A DNA stretch of 64,000 nt from Motiliproteus sp036960405 (GTDB lineage Bacteria; Pseudomonadota; Gammaproteobacteria; Pseudomonadales; Balneatricaceae), in assembly GCA_036960405.1 (NCBI GenBank), contig JBALWS010000011.1:1-64000 (forward strand), written 5' to 3'. Positions 34,194-42,961 of the stretch are shown here, piece after piece (the first letter of the stretch is position 1; every line of letters starts with the position of its first letter). The translations under genes were made by a program, and so were the position numbers. The notes under the pieces are model-generated. The model had not been told where the DNA came from. It searched no databases and was given only the letters and a program-made list of their open reading frames with translations.

Positions 34194-37100
34194 TCACTTT
34201 TCGAGTCTAGGCCATGCCTGCACTGACAAGTAACGGTGCCGAAACACGCTGTAATACAGCACCGGAATCACCACCAAGGTCAGGATTGTGGCGACAAAAA
34301 TGCCGAAGATAAGACTGATTGCCAGGCCGTTAAAGATCGGGTCATCGAGGATAAAGAGCGCACCGATCATCGCCGCCAGCGCGGTCAACATAATCGGTTT
34401 GGCCCGTACCGCCCCCGAACGAATCACCGATTGGTCGAACGCCATCCCCTTGGCTGTTTCCTGATTGATGAAATCAACCAGCAGGATCGAGTTACGGACA
34501 ATAATCCCTGCCAATGCGATCATCCCAATCATCGAGGTGGCGGTGTACTGCGCCCCCAATAGCCAGTGCCCTGGCATCACCCCAATAATCGTCAGCGGGA
34601 TCGGCGCCATGATAATTAGCGGTACCCGGTACGAATGAAAATGCGCCACCACCAGCAGATAGATCATTATCATGCCGACCCCGTAGGCGATCCCCATATC
34701 GCGGAAAGTTTCGTAGGTGATTTTCCACTCGCCGTCCCACAGCACCGCCACCTCGCTGATTCCCGTGGGCTGGTTGATCAGGTGCTGTGCCACCTCTTCC
34801 GGTGCCGCCTTGATGATGTCGTACATGCCGTACAGCGGGCTATCCAGCTCGCCCGCCATATCCGCCACCACCATCACCATTGGCACCATGTTCTTATGGG
34901 TGATCGGTTTATCGATCACCCCTTTGCGGATACTGACCAGATCGGACAGCAACACCCGAGCACCATCCGCAGCGGGTAGCTTGAGGTTAAGGATCTGTTC
35001 CAGGTCGAGTTTGCTCGCTTCCTCCAATTGCAGCCGGATCGGAACCGGATACTTCTGTCGCGGTAGGTGCAACGCACTGACATCGCTGCCACCGACCGAA
35101 GTTTCGATCAGATCAACAATATCGCTGTAGCTGACGCCCAGGCGGCTGGCACGCTGACGATCGATCAGCAACTGCCACTTCTGCTGCGCCGCAGGCAGAT
35201 AGATATCGATATCGACAATATCCGCCGTTTGCCGAAATAGCTGCTGTAGCGACAGTGCAGCCTGTTCACGAATCGCCTGACTCGGCCCGTACACCTCGGC
35301 CACGATCGGCGCCCATACCGGCGGTCCCGGCGGGACTTCGGCAATTTTAATATTGGCACCGTACGGCTGCGCCAATCGCTGCAGCTCGGCGCGTACCGAC
35401 CGGGCAATGCTATGGCTGTCACGATCCCGTTCGGATTTATGCACCAGATTGACCTGAATATCACCCAGCTCGGCGCTGCTGCGCATATAGTAGTGGCGCA
35501 CTAGGCCGTTGAAGTTGATCGGCGCCGAGGTGCCCGCATAGAGTTGCATATCAGAGACTTCCGCCACCTGCTGAAGACTCTGAGCCAGCTCGGTCAGCAG
35601 CCGCTGAGTGGTCTCGATCGGCGTCCCCTCGGGCATATCGACCATCACCTGGAACTCAGATTTATTGTCCAGCGGCAGCATCTTCAGCACCACGTTCTGC
35701 GATAGCGGCAGCGCCACAGCCCCAGCAATCAATAACATTATGCCCGCCCACAGCCCCCACTGGGCTCGGCCTGAATGCAGCAGCGGGCCGATCAAAGCTT
35801 GAAACAATCGGTCCAAACGGGGGGTGTGCGGTGATTGCCGCGCAGGCTCAGCATCACCCACTTGGGCCTTGAGCAATTTGCCACTGAGCCAGGGTGTGAT
35901 CATGAATGCCACCAACAGTGAGATCAGCATCCCCATGCTGGCGTTGATCGGGATTGGTCCCATATAGGGCCCCATCAAACCGCTGACAAACGCCATCGGC
36001 AGTAACGCCGCGATCACGGTAAAGGTGGCCAGAATGGTCGGACCACCGACCTCATCGACCGCCAGCGGGATCAACTCAGAGAGTTTCTTAACCCCTTGCT
36101 GCATATGCCGATGGATATTTTCCACCACCACAATCGCATCATCGACCAGTATCCCGATCGAAAAGATCAACGCGAACAGCGACACCCGGTTGAGGGTGAA
36201 GCCGTAAACCCAAGATGCGAACAGCGTCACCGCCAGCGTGATGGCGATCGCCATGCCGACAATCAACGCCTCACGCCAGCCCATGGTCAGCAGCACCAGC
36301 AGCACCACCGCCAGGGTCGCAAACACCAGTTTGGCGATCAAGGTGTTGGATTTCTCGGCCGCGGTATCGCCGTAGTTGCGACTGATGCTGAACTCGACAT
36401 CATCGGGAATCAGGATATTCTCGACCGCCGCGAGCCGCGCCTTAACCGCATCGGCGATATCGACCGCGTTCATTCCTGGCTGCTTTGCCACCGCGATAGT
36501 CACGGCGGGATAGAGCGACTGCTTATCGTGATGCCAGGCGATCTGGGTCGGGATCTCGCCGCCGAGAGTCAGCGTGGCAACATCTTCGAGATACACCACG
36601 GAACCCTGATGGACACCCACCACCAACTGCCTGAGCTGGTCCAGTTCACTCAGAAAGCTGCCTGCCTGAATCTGAATCTCTTGGTTATCCTGCACTAACG
36701 GCACCGATGCCGAGGTGACATTGCTGTCGCCCAGCATGTTGCGGATATCGCTATAGCTGATACCAAAACCGTTCATTCGCAGCGGGTCGAGGCGCACGCT
36801 GGCAGTCAGCCGGTTCTCTCCCAGGGTATAGATATCGCGGGTTCCGGGGATACGCTTCAACTCGGTTTCGAGTCCGTGCGCGACCTGTGTCAAATCCTGG
36901 TGCGAGCGTTGCGGATTCTTCGACCACAGGGTGATGCCGACGATCGGTACATCATCGATGCCACGCGGCTTGATAATCGGCTGGCCAACGCCTGCGATCG
37001 ACGGCATCCGATCAAGGTTGGAATAGATCTGGTTGTAGAGGCTGACGATGGCGTCGTTGCGGGTCTTACCCACCTCGAAGATGACGATAATCATCGCGCC

Positions 37101-37370
37101 GTTGGGCATCGAAAAGGAGTACAACGTGTCGATCCCTTTGATCTGCGAGATCACCTGCTCGGCCGGAGTCGTCACCAGATTCTCGACCTCCTCGGGTGTC
37201 GCCCCGACAAACGGAATGTAGACATCGGCGAAGGTCACATCGATCTGCGGCTCCTCCTCTTTGGGCGTCACCAGTACCGCAAAAACGCCCAGCAGCACCC
37301 CGAGAATCGCCAACAAAGGTGTCAGCGCCGAGTTCTGAAAGGTGGCCGCTATCCGTCCTGAGATCCCCAT
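34194..37370 (-). CDS. RND efflux pump permease (AcrB/HAE type)
   Basis: About 1058 residues. TM1 (GISGRIAATFQNSALTPLLA...) is followed by two large periplasmic loops and 12 TM segments overall. The proton-relay pair Asp-Asp is present in SIGILVDDAIVVVENIHRH, and the second half has the GMIALAGIIVRNSILLVDFI repeat. It exports substrates with a membrane fusion protein and an outer-membrane channel; no TolC gene is nearby. The ATG at 37370 is chosen over 37457, as it lies 4 bp after the fusion-protein stop and removes a non-homologous leader. It is the last gene of an ArsR-MFP-RND unit. Confidence 0.92.
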   Translation of the reverse strand: MGISGRIAATFQNSALTPLLAILGVLLGVFAVLVTPKEEEPQIDVTFADVYIPFVGATPEEVENLVTTPAEQVISQIKGIDTLYSFSMPNGAMIIVIFEVGKTRNDAIVSLYNQIYSNLDRMPSIAGVGQPIIKPRGIDDVPIVGITLWSKNPQRSHQDLTQVAHGLETELKRIPGTRDIYTLGENRLTASVRLDPLRMNGFGISYSDIRNMLGDSNVTSASVPLVQDNQEIQIQAGSFLSELDQLRQLVVGVHQGSVVYLEDVATLTLGGEIPTQIAWHHDKQSLYPAVTIAVAKQPGMNAVDIADAVKARLAAVENILIPDDVEFSISRNYGDTAAEKSNTLIAKLVFATLAVVLLVLLTMGWREALIVGMAIAITLAVTLFASWVYGFTLNRVSLFALIFSIGILVDDAIVVVENIHRHMQQGVKKLSELIPLAVDEVGGPTILATFTVIAALLPMAFVSGLMGPYMGPIPINASMGMLISLLVAFMITPWLSGKLLKAQVGDAEPARQSPHTPRLDRLFQALIGPLLHSGRAQWGLWAGIMLLIAGAVALPLSQNVVLKMLPLDNKSEFQVMVDMPEGTPIETTQRLLTELAQSLQQVAEVSDMQLYAGTSAPINFNGLVRHYYMRSSAELGDIQVNLVHKSERDRDSHSIARSVRAELQRLAQPYGANIKIAEVPPGPPVWAPIVAEVYGPSQAIREQAALSLQQLFRQTADIVDIDIYLPAAQQKWQLLIDRQRASRLGVSYSDIVDLIETSVGGSDVSALHLPRQKYPVPIRLQLEEASKLDLEQILNLKLPAADGARVLLSDLVSIRKGVIDKPITHKNMVPMVMVVADMAGELDSPLYGMYDIIKAAPEEVAQHLINQPTGISEVAVLWDGEWKITYETFRDMGIAYGVGMIMIYLLVVAHFHSYRVPLIIMAPIPLTIIGVMPGHWLLGAQYTATSMIGMIALAGIIVRNSILLVDFINQETAKGMAFDQSVIRSGAVRAKPIMLTALAAMIGALFILDDPIFNGLAISLIFGIFVATILTLVVIPVLYYSVFRHRYLSVQAWPRLEK

Positions 37371-37374
37371 CGTC

Positions 37375-38394
37375 TCAGCCTCCGCTTTTGATAGCGTAGG
37401 CGGAACGTGCGATTCGATCGCCGGACTTGAGTCCAGCCAGAATCTCGACCTGATCACCCGAACGCCGCCCAGTACGCACCTGAGTTAGCACCCACTGTCC
37501 CTCAAACTGCCGGTATACCGCGCTCAGCGCGTTAGGGTGCAGCAGCGCAGAGCGAGGCACCTGGATCAGCGGCCGCTCACCGGCAGCAAAGGCTAGCTTT
37601 ACCAACATCCCAGGGCTCAACTTGGCATCGAGATTATCGAGCTGAACTCTTAGCTTGAAGGCGTGGCTTTGCGGATCGGCGAAGCGAAAGCGCACCGCAT
37701 CACGCGAACGCAGCTGGCGACCATCGGCCAACGTAACAATAAATTCGGTCTGTTCGGCTATCCGATCCAGATAGCGCTGCGGAATATCAGCGACCGCCCG
37801 CATCTGCGCCAACGAGTAGCCCGAATAGAGTTTCTGTCCTGGCGTCACCGTCTCACCCAGCTCAACGTGCCGCGCCGTTACCACCCCATCGTAGGGCGCC
37901 TTGACCACAGTGTAACCTTGCGCTTCCTTGGCTCGAATCAAATTAGCGTTGGCCGTTTTGACCGCACTGCGACTACTACTGGCAGCGGTGTTGGCCTGGT
38001 CTAACTGCCCCTGCGCCACTGCACCGGTCTGAAACAACGACTGTAACCGCTGCAGATTCAGCTGCGCCTCGATATCAGTCGCTTTAGCGCGGCTCAGCTC
38101 GGCAATCGTCGCATCCACCGCCGCCGACTGCTCCCGCCTAGTGATTTCCAACAGCGTCGCCCCGGCCGGCACAAAGTCGTTGATATCGTAATGCAGTGCA
38201 ACGATCCTGCCACTGGTCTGGGCCGACATGGTCGCGGCATTAACCGCTTCGATGGTGGCATCGAGTTCCAGCATCCGCTGCTGCTGCACCACTTCGATGG
38301 TGATCAGCTCGTCGTCGGCGACCACCAAGGCACTGGCGGTTCCAATCAAAACAGATAACAGCATCACCCTAAACAAGCCAACACGCCGAAACAT
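37375..38394 (-). CDS. RND pump membrane fusion protein
   Basis: 339 residues with an N-terminal signal peptide (VMLLSVLIGTASALVVADD). It has the barrel-sandwich (lipoyl-like) halves around residues 45-75 (AQTSGRIVALHYDINDFV) and 165-185 (TVVKAPYDGVVTARHVELGE), separated by a coiled-coil hairpin rich in Ala, Gln and Leu, then a beta-barrel domain. No Cys for lipid attachment is seen, so it is probably anchored by an uncleaved signal or held in the periplasm. It connects the RND permease to an outer-membrane channel. It is encoded 67 bp after the ArsR regulator. Confidence 0.9.
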   Translation of the reverse strand: MFRRVGLFRVMLLSVLIGTASALVVADDELITIEVVQQQRMLELDATIEAVNAATMSAQTSGRIVALHYDINDFVPAGATLLEITRREQSAAVDATIAELSRAKATDIEAQLNLQRLQSLFQTGAVAQGQLDQANTAASSSRSAVKTANANLIRAKEAQGYTVVKAPYDGVVTARHVELGETVTPGQKLYSGYSLAQMRAVADIPQRYLDRIAEQTEFIVTLADGRQLRSRDAVRFRFADPQSHAFKLRVQLDNLDAKLSPGMLVKLAFAAGERPLIQVPRSALLHPNALSAVYRQFEGQWVLTQVRTGRRSGDQVEILAGLKSGDRIARSAYAIKSGG

Positions 38395-38461
38395 AGTTCG
38401 AATCCTTTCTCAACAAATGACGCCCAGGCACAGCATCTGAACAGTGCTGCATCCGCTCGGG

Positions 38462-38779
38462 TTATAGATCGCGTTCGGACAAGCGGCTGGAGAGCTCACA
38501 CATCGAATTTAACAACACCAGCAGCTGCGGATCGCTCAGACGATAAAAGATGGTTTGCGATTGACGCCGCGTCTCGACCACTCCCGCCTTGCGCAATACC
38601 GCTAGGTGCTGCGATAAAGCCGACTGCGATAACGGGATGCCGACATTCAGGTCCCCCACCGAACACTCGCCTTGAGATAACTGACACAACACCATCAACC
38701 GGTAACGGTTAGACAGCTGGCGTAAAAAACGTTGAGCCTGTTCGGCCCGCAGTGCCAGCTCCTGAGGTTCAAACTGCAT
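38462..38779 (-). CDS. ArsR/SmtB-family repressor, possibly persulfide-sensing
   Basis: 105 residues with a winged helix-turn-helix (about 45-72: LSQSALSQHLAVLRKAGVVETR), followed by a wing with QTIFYRLSD. It contains Cys32 (VLCQLSQGE), Cys39 and Cys94 (NSMCELSS). The position of a Cys in the helix before the DNA-binding part and another in the last helix recalls the BigR/SqrR/YgaV group, in which persulfide or disulfide bridging relieves repression. The divergent rhodanese gene supports a reactive-sulfur signal, but metal or other inducers cannot be excluded. It probably controls both directions from the palindrome at 38814-38828. Confidence 0.82.
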   Translation of the reverse strand: MQFEPQELALRAEQAQRFLRQLSNRYRLMVLCQLSQGECSVGDLNVGIPLSQSALSQHLAVLRKAGVVETRRQSQTIFYRLSDPQLLVLLNSMCELSSRLSERDL

Positions 38780-38813
38780 GACTCACCCGCTTTTTCAGAG
38801 GATTCAAAAGATA

Positions 38814-38828
38814 AAATATAATATTTTA
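38814..38828. promoter_or_regulatory. Likely ArsR operator in divergent promoter
   Basis: A perfect 15-bp palindrome AAAATAT-A-ATATTTT in the 122-bp gap between the ArsR gene and the rhodanese gene. It is the only strong inverted repeat there, and its AT-rich form fits ArsR-family operators. Confidence 0.6.
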
Positions 38829-38901
38829 ATTTAGATTTGTCTACTTTAGCAAAATCATAATAAAATACCTCTTCGTAACCTCCAGACCAAGGACCTCCTG
38901 A

Positions 38902-39261
38902 ATGTTGCTATCCATCGCCGAACTGGCCGCACAAGCTGCTTCCTCCATCCGTACACTCTGCGCCGACAGCGCCCATAAGGAGTGCGGTCAGCACCCCGAT
39001 GCGCTGATTATCGACGTACGTGAACCGCTTGAGTGCCAACAAAACCCTATTCAGGGCTCGATCAACATCCCCCGCGGCATCTTGGAAGCAGCGCTTCCGC
39101 TTCAGGTGCAGGACCCGCACCACCCCATTTACCTCCACTGTGCTTCCGGAATGCGCGCCACCCTGGCCGCAGAGCAACTCACCAGGCAGGGCTATACCCG
39201 CGTTAGCGTGATCCATGCACCACTTGACGCGATTAACAAAGCCCGGAGTGAAGACCGATGA
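38902..39261 (+). CDS. Single-domain rhodanese
   Basis: 119 residues. The rhodanese fold is shown by DALIIDVREPLECQ, INIPRG, and the active-site loop with Cys80 in HCASGMR (CxxGxR, the loop length of small sulfurtransferases). It would transfer sulfane sulfur from thiosulfate or persulfides to a thiol or cyanide. There is no signal peptide, so it is cytoplasmic. It overlaps the next gene by four bases (ATGA) and is divergent from the ArsR regulator, indicating sulfur-linked control. Confidence 0.9.
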   Translation: MLLSIAELAAQAASSIRTLCADSAHKECGQHPDALIIDVREPLECQQNPIQGSINIPRGILEAALPLQVQDPHHPIYLHCASGMRATLAAEQLTRQGYTRVSVIHAPLDAINKARSEDR

Positions 39262-39947
39262 GCGCACCGCACACCACCCCAGACAAGCGCAGCTCGATAC
39301 TGCAGATCGACTACTACACCGATCTGCTCTGTATCTGGGCATGGATAGCGCAACGGCGTAACGATGAGATGAAGCAGCAATGGGGTGAGCGAGTACAACT
39401 CCAGCATCACTTTACCGATATCTTCGGCGATGCCGCCGGCCGAATGGCGCAGCAATGGCAGGATAGGGGCGGCTACGCCGGTTTTGCCGAACACGTTCAG
39501 CATGCTGCTGCGCCTTACGACAGCGCACCGGTCAACCCAGACGTCTGGCACAAGGTACGCCCAACCAGTTCATTCCCCGCCCACTTGCTACTCAAGGCCG
39601 CCGAGATCCGTAGCGGTGGCAAGCAAGCAGAAAGCTTAGCGCTGACGTTGCGACAACGGTTTTTTGTCGATGCGATAGATATCAGCCAGTGGAGCGAGTT
39701 GATGACCATTGCCAAAACATGCGGGCTCGACGATCAAGCCCTACAGCAAGAGGTCGACAGCGGTCGAGCCGCCGCCGCGCTGATGGCCGACTATCAAAAA
39801 GCACGCCAACAACAGGTCAAGGGCAGCCCATCCTGGGTGATGAACGACGGCCGTCAGATACTCTACGGCAACGTCGGCTACCGCGTACTCAGCGCCAATA
39901 TCGAAGAGTTACTGCATCAACCCGAAGTCGAAGCCTGTTGGTGCTAG
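39258..39947 (+). CDS. DsbA/FrnE-family thioredoxin-fold protein
   Basis: 229 residues. It starts with a beta strand and the active-site position DYYTDLLCIWAW, then a long helical insertion and a return to the thioredoxin fold with the cis-Pro loop KGSPSWVMNDGRQ. The usual CxxC of DsbA is replaced by C25-IWA, leaving one Cys; a second pair, CWC, ends the protein. A single-Cys active site fits persulfide or glutathione chemistry rather than disulfide formation. It has no signal peptide. It is translationally coupled to the rhodanese, so the two proteins probably act in one pathway. Confidence 0.78.
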   Translation: MSAPHTTPDKRSSILQIDYYTDLLCIWAWIAQRRNDEMKQQWGERVQLQHHFTDIFGDAAGRMAQQWQDRGGYAGFAEHVQHAAAPYDSAPVNPDVWHKVRPTSSFPAHLLLKAAEIRSGGKQAESLALTLRQRFFVDAIDISQWSELMTIAKTCGLDDQALQQEVDSGRAAAALMADYQKARQQQVKGSPSWVMNDGRQILYGNVGYRVLSANIEELLHQPEVEACWC

Positions 39948-40012
39948 CGTTTAACATGCTAGGAGAAAGCATACCGATGCCATAAGGCGTCGGAATCAAC
40001 CGTCCAGCAGCA

Positions 40013-40768
40013 CTATTTCGCCGGCAAGGTTTGGCAGTAGGCCAACAGGTCGACTTGATCTTGAATGCTCAGCATTCCCAGCGCCACCATCGGCGAGCCA
40101 GGCTGACCGTTGCGGATCTTATGCAGCGTTTCCCACGGATTAGCCTGGGCGACAGTGCCAATAAATTCAGCCTTGGGTGCCTGCTTAAAATTAAGCTGTT
40201 TACCATCGTAGCCGTGACAGGTTGCGCAAATATTTTGATAGAACGGTGCACCCTGCTGAGGATCACCATGCACTTTATTGGTCGCCCGGTCGATATACTG
40301 GTCCATATCGAGCTGTCCCCGACTGACAAACAACGCCAACTCCTTTAGCGCCTGCTCGGGCAGCATCGCTTCGGTATAGCCATGCGTGTCATCACGTACG
40401 ATCTGAGTAATAGATTCAATCGACTGGCCGACTTGATCACGCAACCCTTCGATACCGGTGTAATGGCTACCTCCACCGTAGGCGCCGCTGGCTCCTTTGT
40501 AGTCCCAACCATGACATTCCTTACAACGCCACGTGGTGCCACCGGTCTTCTTGCCATCTACCGGGTAGCTAGGGTGCGTCTGATAGCCACGAGTATCGAT
40601 ATACAGCATCCGAGCCCAGTTATCATAAAGCTTGCCACCTTGAGTCAGCTTCCAACTTTCACTACGCTGCTGACCCTCCGTGTCGTCCGCCATAGCCAGT
40701 TGAAATGCACCCACCCATAACACTGAAACTAACGCGGCTGAAAAGCCCCCTGCCGGTAACCACTTCAT
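40013..40768 (-). CDS. Exported diheme c-type cytochrome
   Basis: 251 residues with a Sec signal peptide (first about 27 residues, ending near LAMAD). Two heme motifs are visible: CKECH (about 82-86) and CATCH (about 181-185). The second half looks like a class I cytochrome c with a distal Met in GSPMVALGMLS. The first half contains YDNWARMLYIDTRGYQTHP and WDYKGASGAYGGG. It probably passes electrons from a periplasmic enzyme to an oxidase; the donor is not encoded next to it. A perfect palindrome lies about 100 bp upstream. Confidence 0.87.
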   Translation of the reverse strand: MKWLPAGGFSAALVSVLWVGAFQLAMADDTEGQQRSESWKLTQGGKLYDNWARMLYIDTRGYQTHPSYPVDGKKTGGTTWRCKECHGWDYKGASGAYGGGSHYTGIEGLRDQVGQSIESITQIVRDDTHGYTEAMLPEQALKELALFVSRGQLDMDQYIDRATNKVHGDPQQGAPFYQNICATCHGYDGKQLNFKQAPKAEFIGTVAQANPWETLHKIRNGQPGSPMVALGMLSIQDQVDLLAYCQTLPAK

Positions 40769-40863
40769 TTAATTCTCCTTTAATGGACTAAAACACCACA
40801 AGCAGGCCTTATATGCGACCGCTCTAAACCAGCTAGAGTATACGCACAAAATATGTGGTTAAA

Positions 40864-40875
40864 ATCAATATTGAT
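40864..40875. promoter_or_regulatory. Palindrome upstream of the diheme cytochrome
   Basis: ATCAATATTGAT, a perfect 12-bp palindrome about 96-107 bp upstream of the cytochrome start. It shares half-sites with FNR/Anr boxes, but the order and spacing are wrong for a standard box, so the binding factor is unknown. Confidence 0.35.
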
Positions 40876-40998
40876 AAAAGGTCAATAAATAAAAGGATAA
40901 GCCGAAGAGAGTGATTCTTGAAGAAAAGGTCAACTAAGGATGAGCCAAGCGAATAGCTCAGAATCGTCCATGACAACAAGAGATAGATTTGAAAGCGG

Positions 40999-41952
40999 CT
41001 ACAGCCAACCTTTACGTTTGAAATAGGCGTAAGGCGCCATACCCGCCAGCACCATCAGCCCTAACGCCCCGGGGTAGCCGAGCTTCCACTGCAGCTCGGG
41101 CATAAACGCAAAGTTCATCCCGTAGATACTGGCCACCAAGGTGGGCGGCAGAAACACCACCGCGGCAATCGAGAAGATTTTGATGATCTGATTTTGCTTG
41201 ATATTGATGAAGCCCTGGGTCGAGTCCATCAGGAAGTTAATTTTATCGAACAGGAAGGTGTTGTGAGACATCAGCGTATCGACATCGCGCATCACCACCC
41301 GACACTCCTCTTGCAACTCGGGTTGCTGACGCAGATGGCGCATCAAAAAAGCGACCGAACGCTTGGTATCCATCAAACACAAACGGATCTTGCCGTTGCT
41401 GTCTTCGAGCTTAGCCAGCTGGTCGATCGCATCGTCCAGCGCCGAGTCCTTCTCCTCCAACACCGAAAAGCTGACCGCCTCGAGTCGGGTATGGATATCC
41501 TCAAGCTGATCCGCCAGGTTTTCGACTTTCTGGTCGAACAGCGACACCATCAGCTCGGCGGGCGAGTTGACCTCGATCTGTCCGGCACGGGTGCGCAAAC
41601 GCAGCAAGCGGAAATCGGCCAGATCCCCCTCGCGGACCGATATCAACCGTTCGGGCTGAAGGATAAAGGCGGTAGTGACGGTCTGGTGACGCCCTTCGAT
41701 CTGGGCCAAAAACAGCGAGTGGATATGCAGCCCGCTGTGATCGGTGAAGTAGCGTGCCGAGGCTTCGATCTCCTCGACATCATCGGATTCGGGCAGTTCA
41801 GCCCGGAGGAAGTCTTCCAGCAGATCGCGCTCCTCTTCGCTAGGCTCGTGCGCGTCGATCCAGGCCCCCTCTTTCAAACGGGGCTTATCTTCGCCTTCTG
41901 CGGCAGACTGCTCGGCCAAACGGCCATTAACGATCCCAAAAACGCGCAGCAT
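40999..41952 (-). CDS. corA: CorA magnesium/cobalt transporter
   Basis: 317 residues. A soluble N-terminal funnel domain (about 1-250) is followed by two TM segments at the C-terminus. The signature YGMNF (GMN) ends TM1 and is the selectivity filter. The loop FMPELQWKLGYPG and the basic C-terminal tail FKRKGWL are also CorA-type. It forms pentamers that import Mg2+ down the membrane potential. It begins 11 bp after pomB in the same direction, so it is probably in the flagellar-motor operon. Confidence 0.93.
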   Translation of the reverse strand: MLRVFGIVNGRLAEQSAAEGEDKPRLKEGAWIDAHEPSEEERDLLEDFLRAELPESDDVEEIEASARYFTDHSGLHIHSLFLAQIEGRHQTVTTAFILQPERLISVREGDLADFRLLRLRTRAGQIEVNSPAELMVSLFDQKVENLADQLEDIHTRLEAVSFSVLEEKDSALDDAIDQLAKLEDSNGKIRLCLMDTKRSVAFLMRHLRQQPELQEECRVVMRDVDTLMSHNTFLFDKINFLMDSTQGFINIKQNQIIKIFSIAAVVFLPPTLVASIYGMNFAFMPELQWKLGYPGALGLMVLAGMAPYAYFKRKGWL

Positions 41953-41962
41953 GAACGCTCTC

Positions 41963-42916
41963 CTAGAAAATCTCGGACGGACTTAAATCCAACCCTTCGA
42001 TCTCGATGCCACCGGGAGCCGTCGGCAAGCGGTTGAACAGTTCTTCATCCTTGCCTTTTTGAATCACAATTTCGACTCGGCGATTCTCAGCTCGATTCTC
42101 TGACGAATTATTCGGTACGAGTGGCCGGGTATCGGCAAAGCCTGCGACCTGATAACGCGACTGGTCGATACGCGGGTCGGCGAACAGTTCCTGCGCTACC
42201 GATAGCGCACGAGCCGAAGACAGTGCCCAGTTGGACTGGAACTCTGCGGTTGAGATCGGGATATTATCCGAGTGCCCTTCAACGGCGACCGTGCCCTTGA
42301 TATCGAGCAGCACATCTCGAATTTTGGAGATAATCGGCACAAATTCGGAGTTCAGCTCCGCCGCACCGGAGACGAAGGAGCCTTTCTCACGTACGCGGAT
42401 GATCACCTTACCTTCGCGGGTTTCGACATCGACGCTACCCTGACCGATCTCCTCCTGCAGCGCCATCGCCATCGTTAGCGCATCCTGTTCGGCCATCGAT
42501 TGACTATCCGACGCCTCCTGCTGCATCTGCCGCAACAGTTCTTGCGCCTGGCCGGCGTCCATATCCAGGAATTCCGCCTTGCCTTCTTGATGCCGCACAT
42601 CGAGGCTGCGCTTATCGGTATCGGTCGAGAATTGGCGCACCTCGTTCAGCGGCGTGGGCTCAGGACGGCCGGGGCTGAACTCTTGGGCGATGATACTGGT
42701 ACCCTTGGGGATGTCTCGCGCCTTGATCTGATTCTGCACCCCGAACGCTTCGCGCATCGAACCGGCAAGCTGCTTAAACTTAAGCACGTCCATCTCCGAA
42801 AACGACAGCAGCAGTACGAAGAAGCACATCAAAAGCGACATCAAGTCGGCAAAGGTCGCCATCCAGGCCGGCGAACCGGGGGGGGGACATTTACATTTCT
42901 GTTCTTCGTCGCTCAT
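41963..42916 (-). CDS. pomB: Flagellar motor stator protein PomB/MotB
   Basis: 317 residues. One TM segment carries the ion-binding Asp (TFADLMSLLMCFFVLLLSF). The plug and periplasmic linker follow. The C-terminal OmpA-like peptidoglycan-binding domain has VEGHSDNIPIS, NWALSSARALSVAQEL and NRRVEIVI. The N-terminus (DEEQKCKCPPPGSPAW) and the segment KFKQLAGSMREAFGVQNQ closely recall the Na+-type PomB of Vibrio. It pairs with PomA, 45 bp upstream, to form the stator ring. Confidence 0.93.
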   Translation of the reverse strand: MSDEEQKCKCPPPGSPAWMATFADLMSLLMCFFVLLLSFSEMDVLKFKQLAGSMREAFGVQNQIKARDIPKGTSIIAQEFSPGRPEPTPLNEVRQFSTDTDKRSLDVRHQEGKAEFLDMDAGQAQELLRQMQQEASDSQSMAEQDALTMAMALQEEIGQGSVDVETREGKVIIRVREKGSFVSGAAELNSEFVPIISKIRDVLLDIKGTVAVEGHSDNIPISTAEFQSNWALSSARALSVAQELFADPRIDQSRYQVAGFADTRPLVPNNSSENRAENRRVEIVIQKGKDEELFNRLPTAPGGIEIEGLDLSPSEIF

Positions 42917-42961
42917 GTTATTTCAACTGACTCACGCAAGGGTTGAACAGCGCAGCCAAGG

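Noticed and set aside
40864..40889. FNR/Anr box upstream of the diheme cytochrome
   Set aside because: TTGAT and GTCAA half-sites are 5 bp apart instead of 4 and the palindrome is in the opposite arrangement; listed only as a palindrome.
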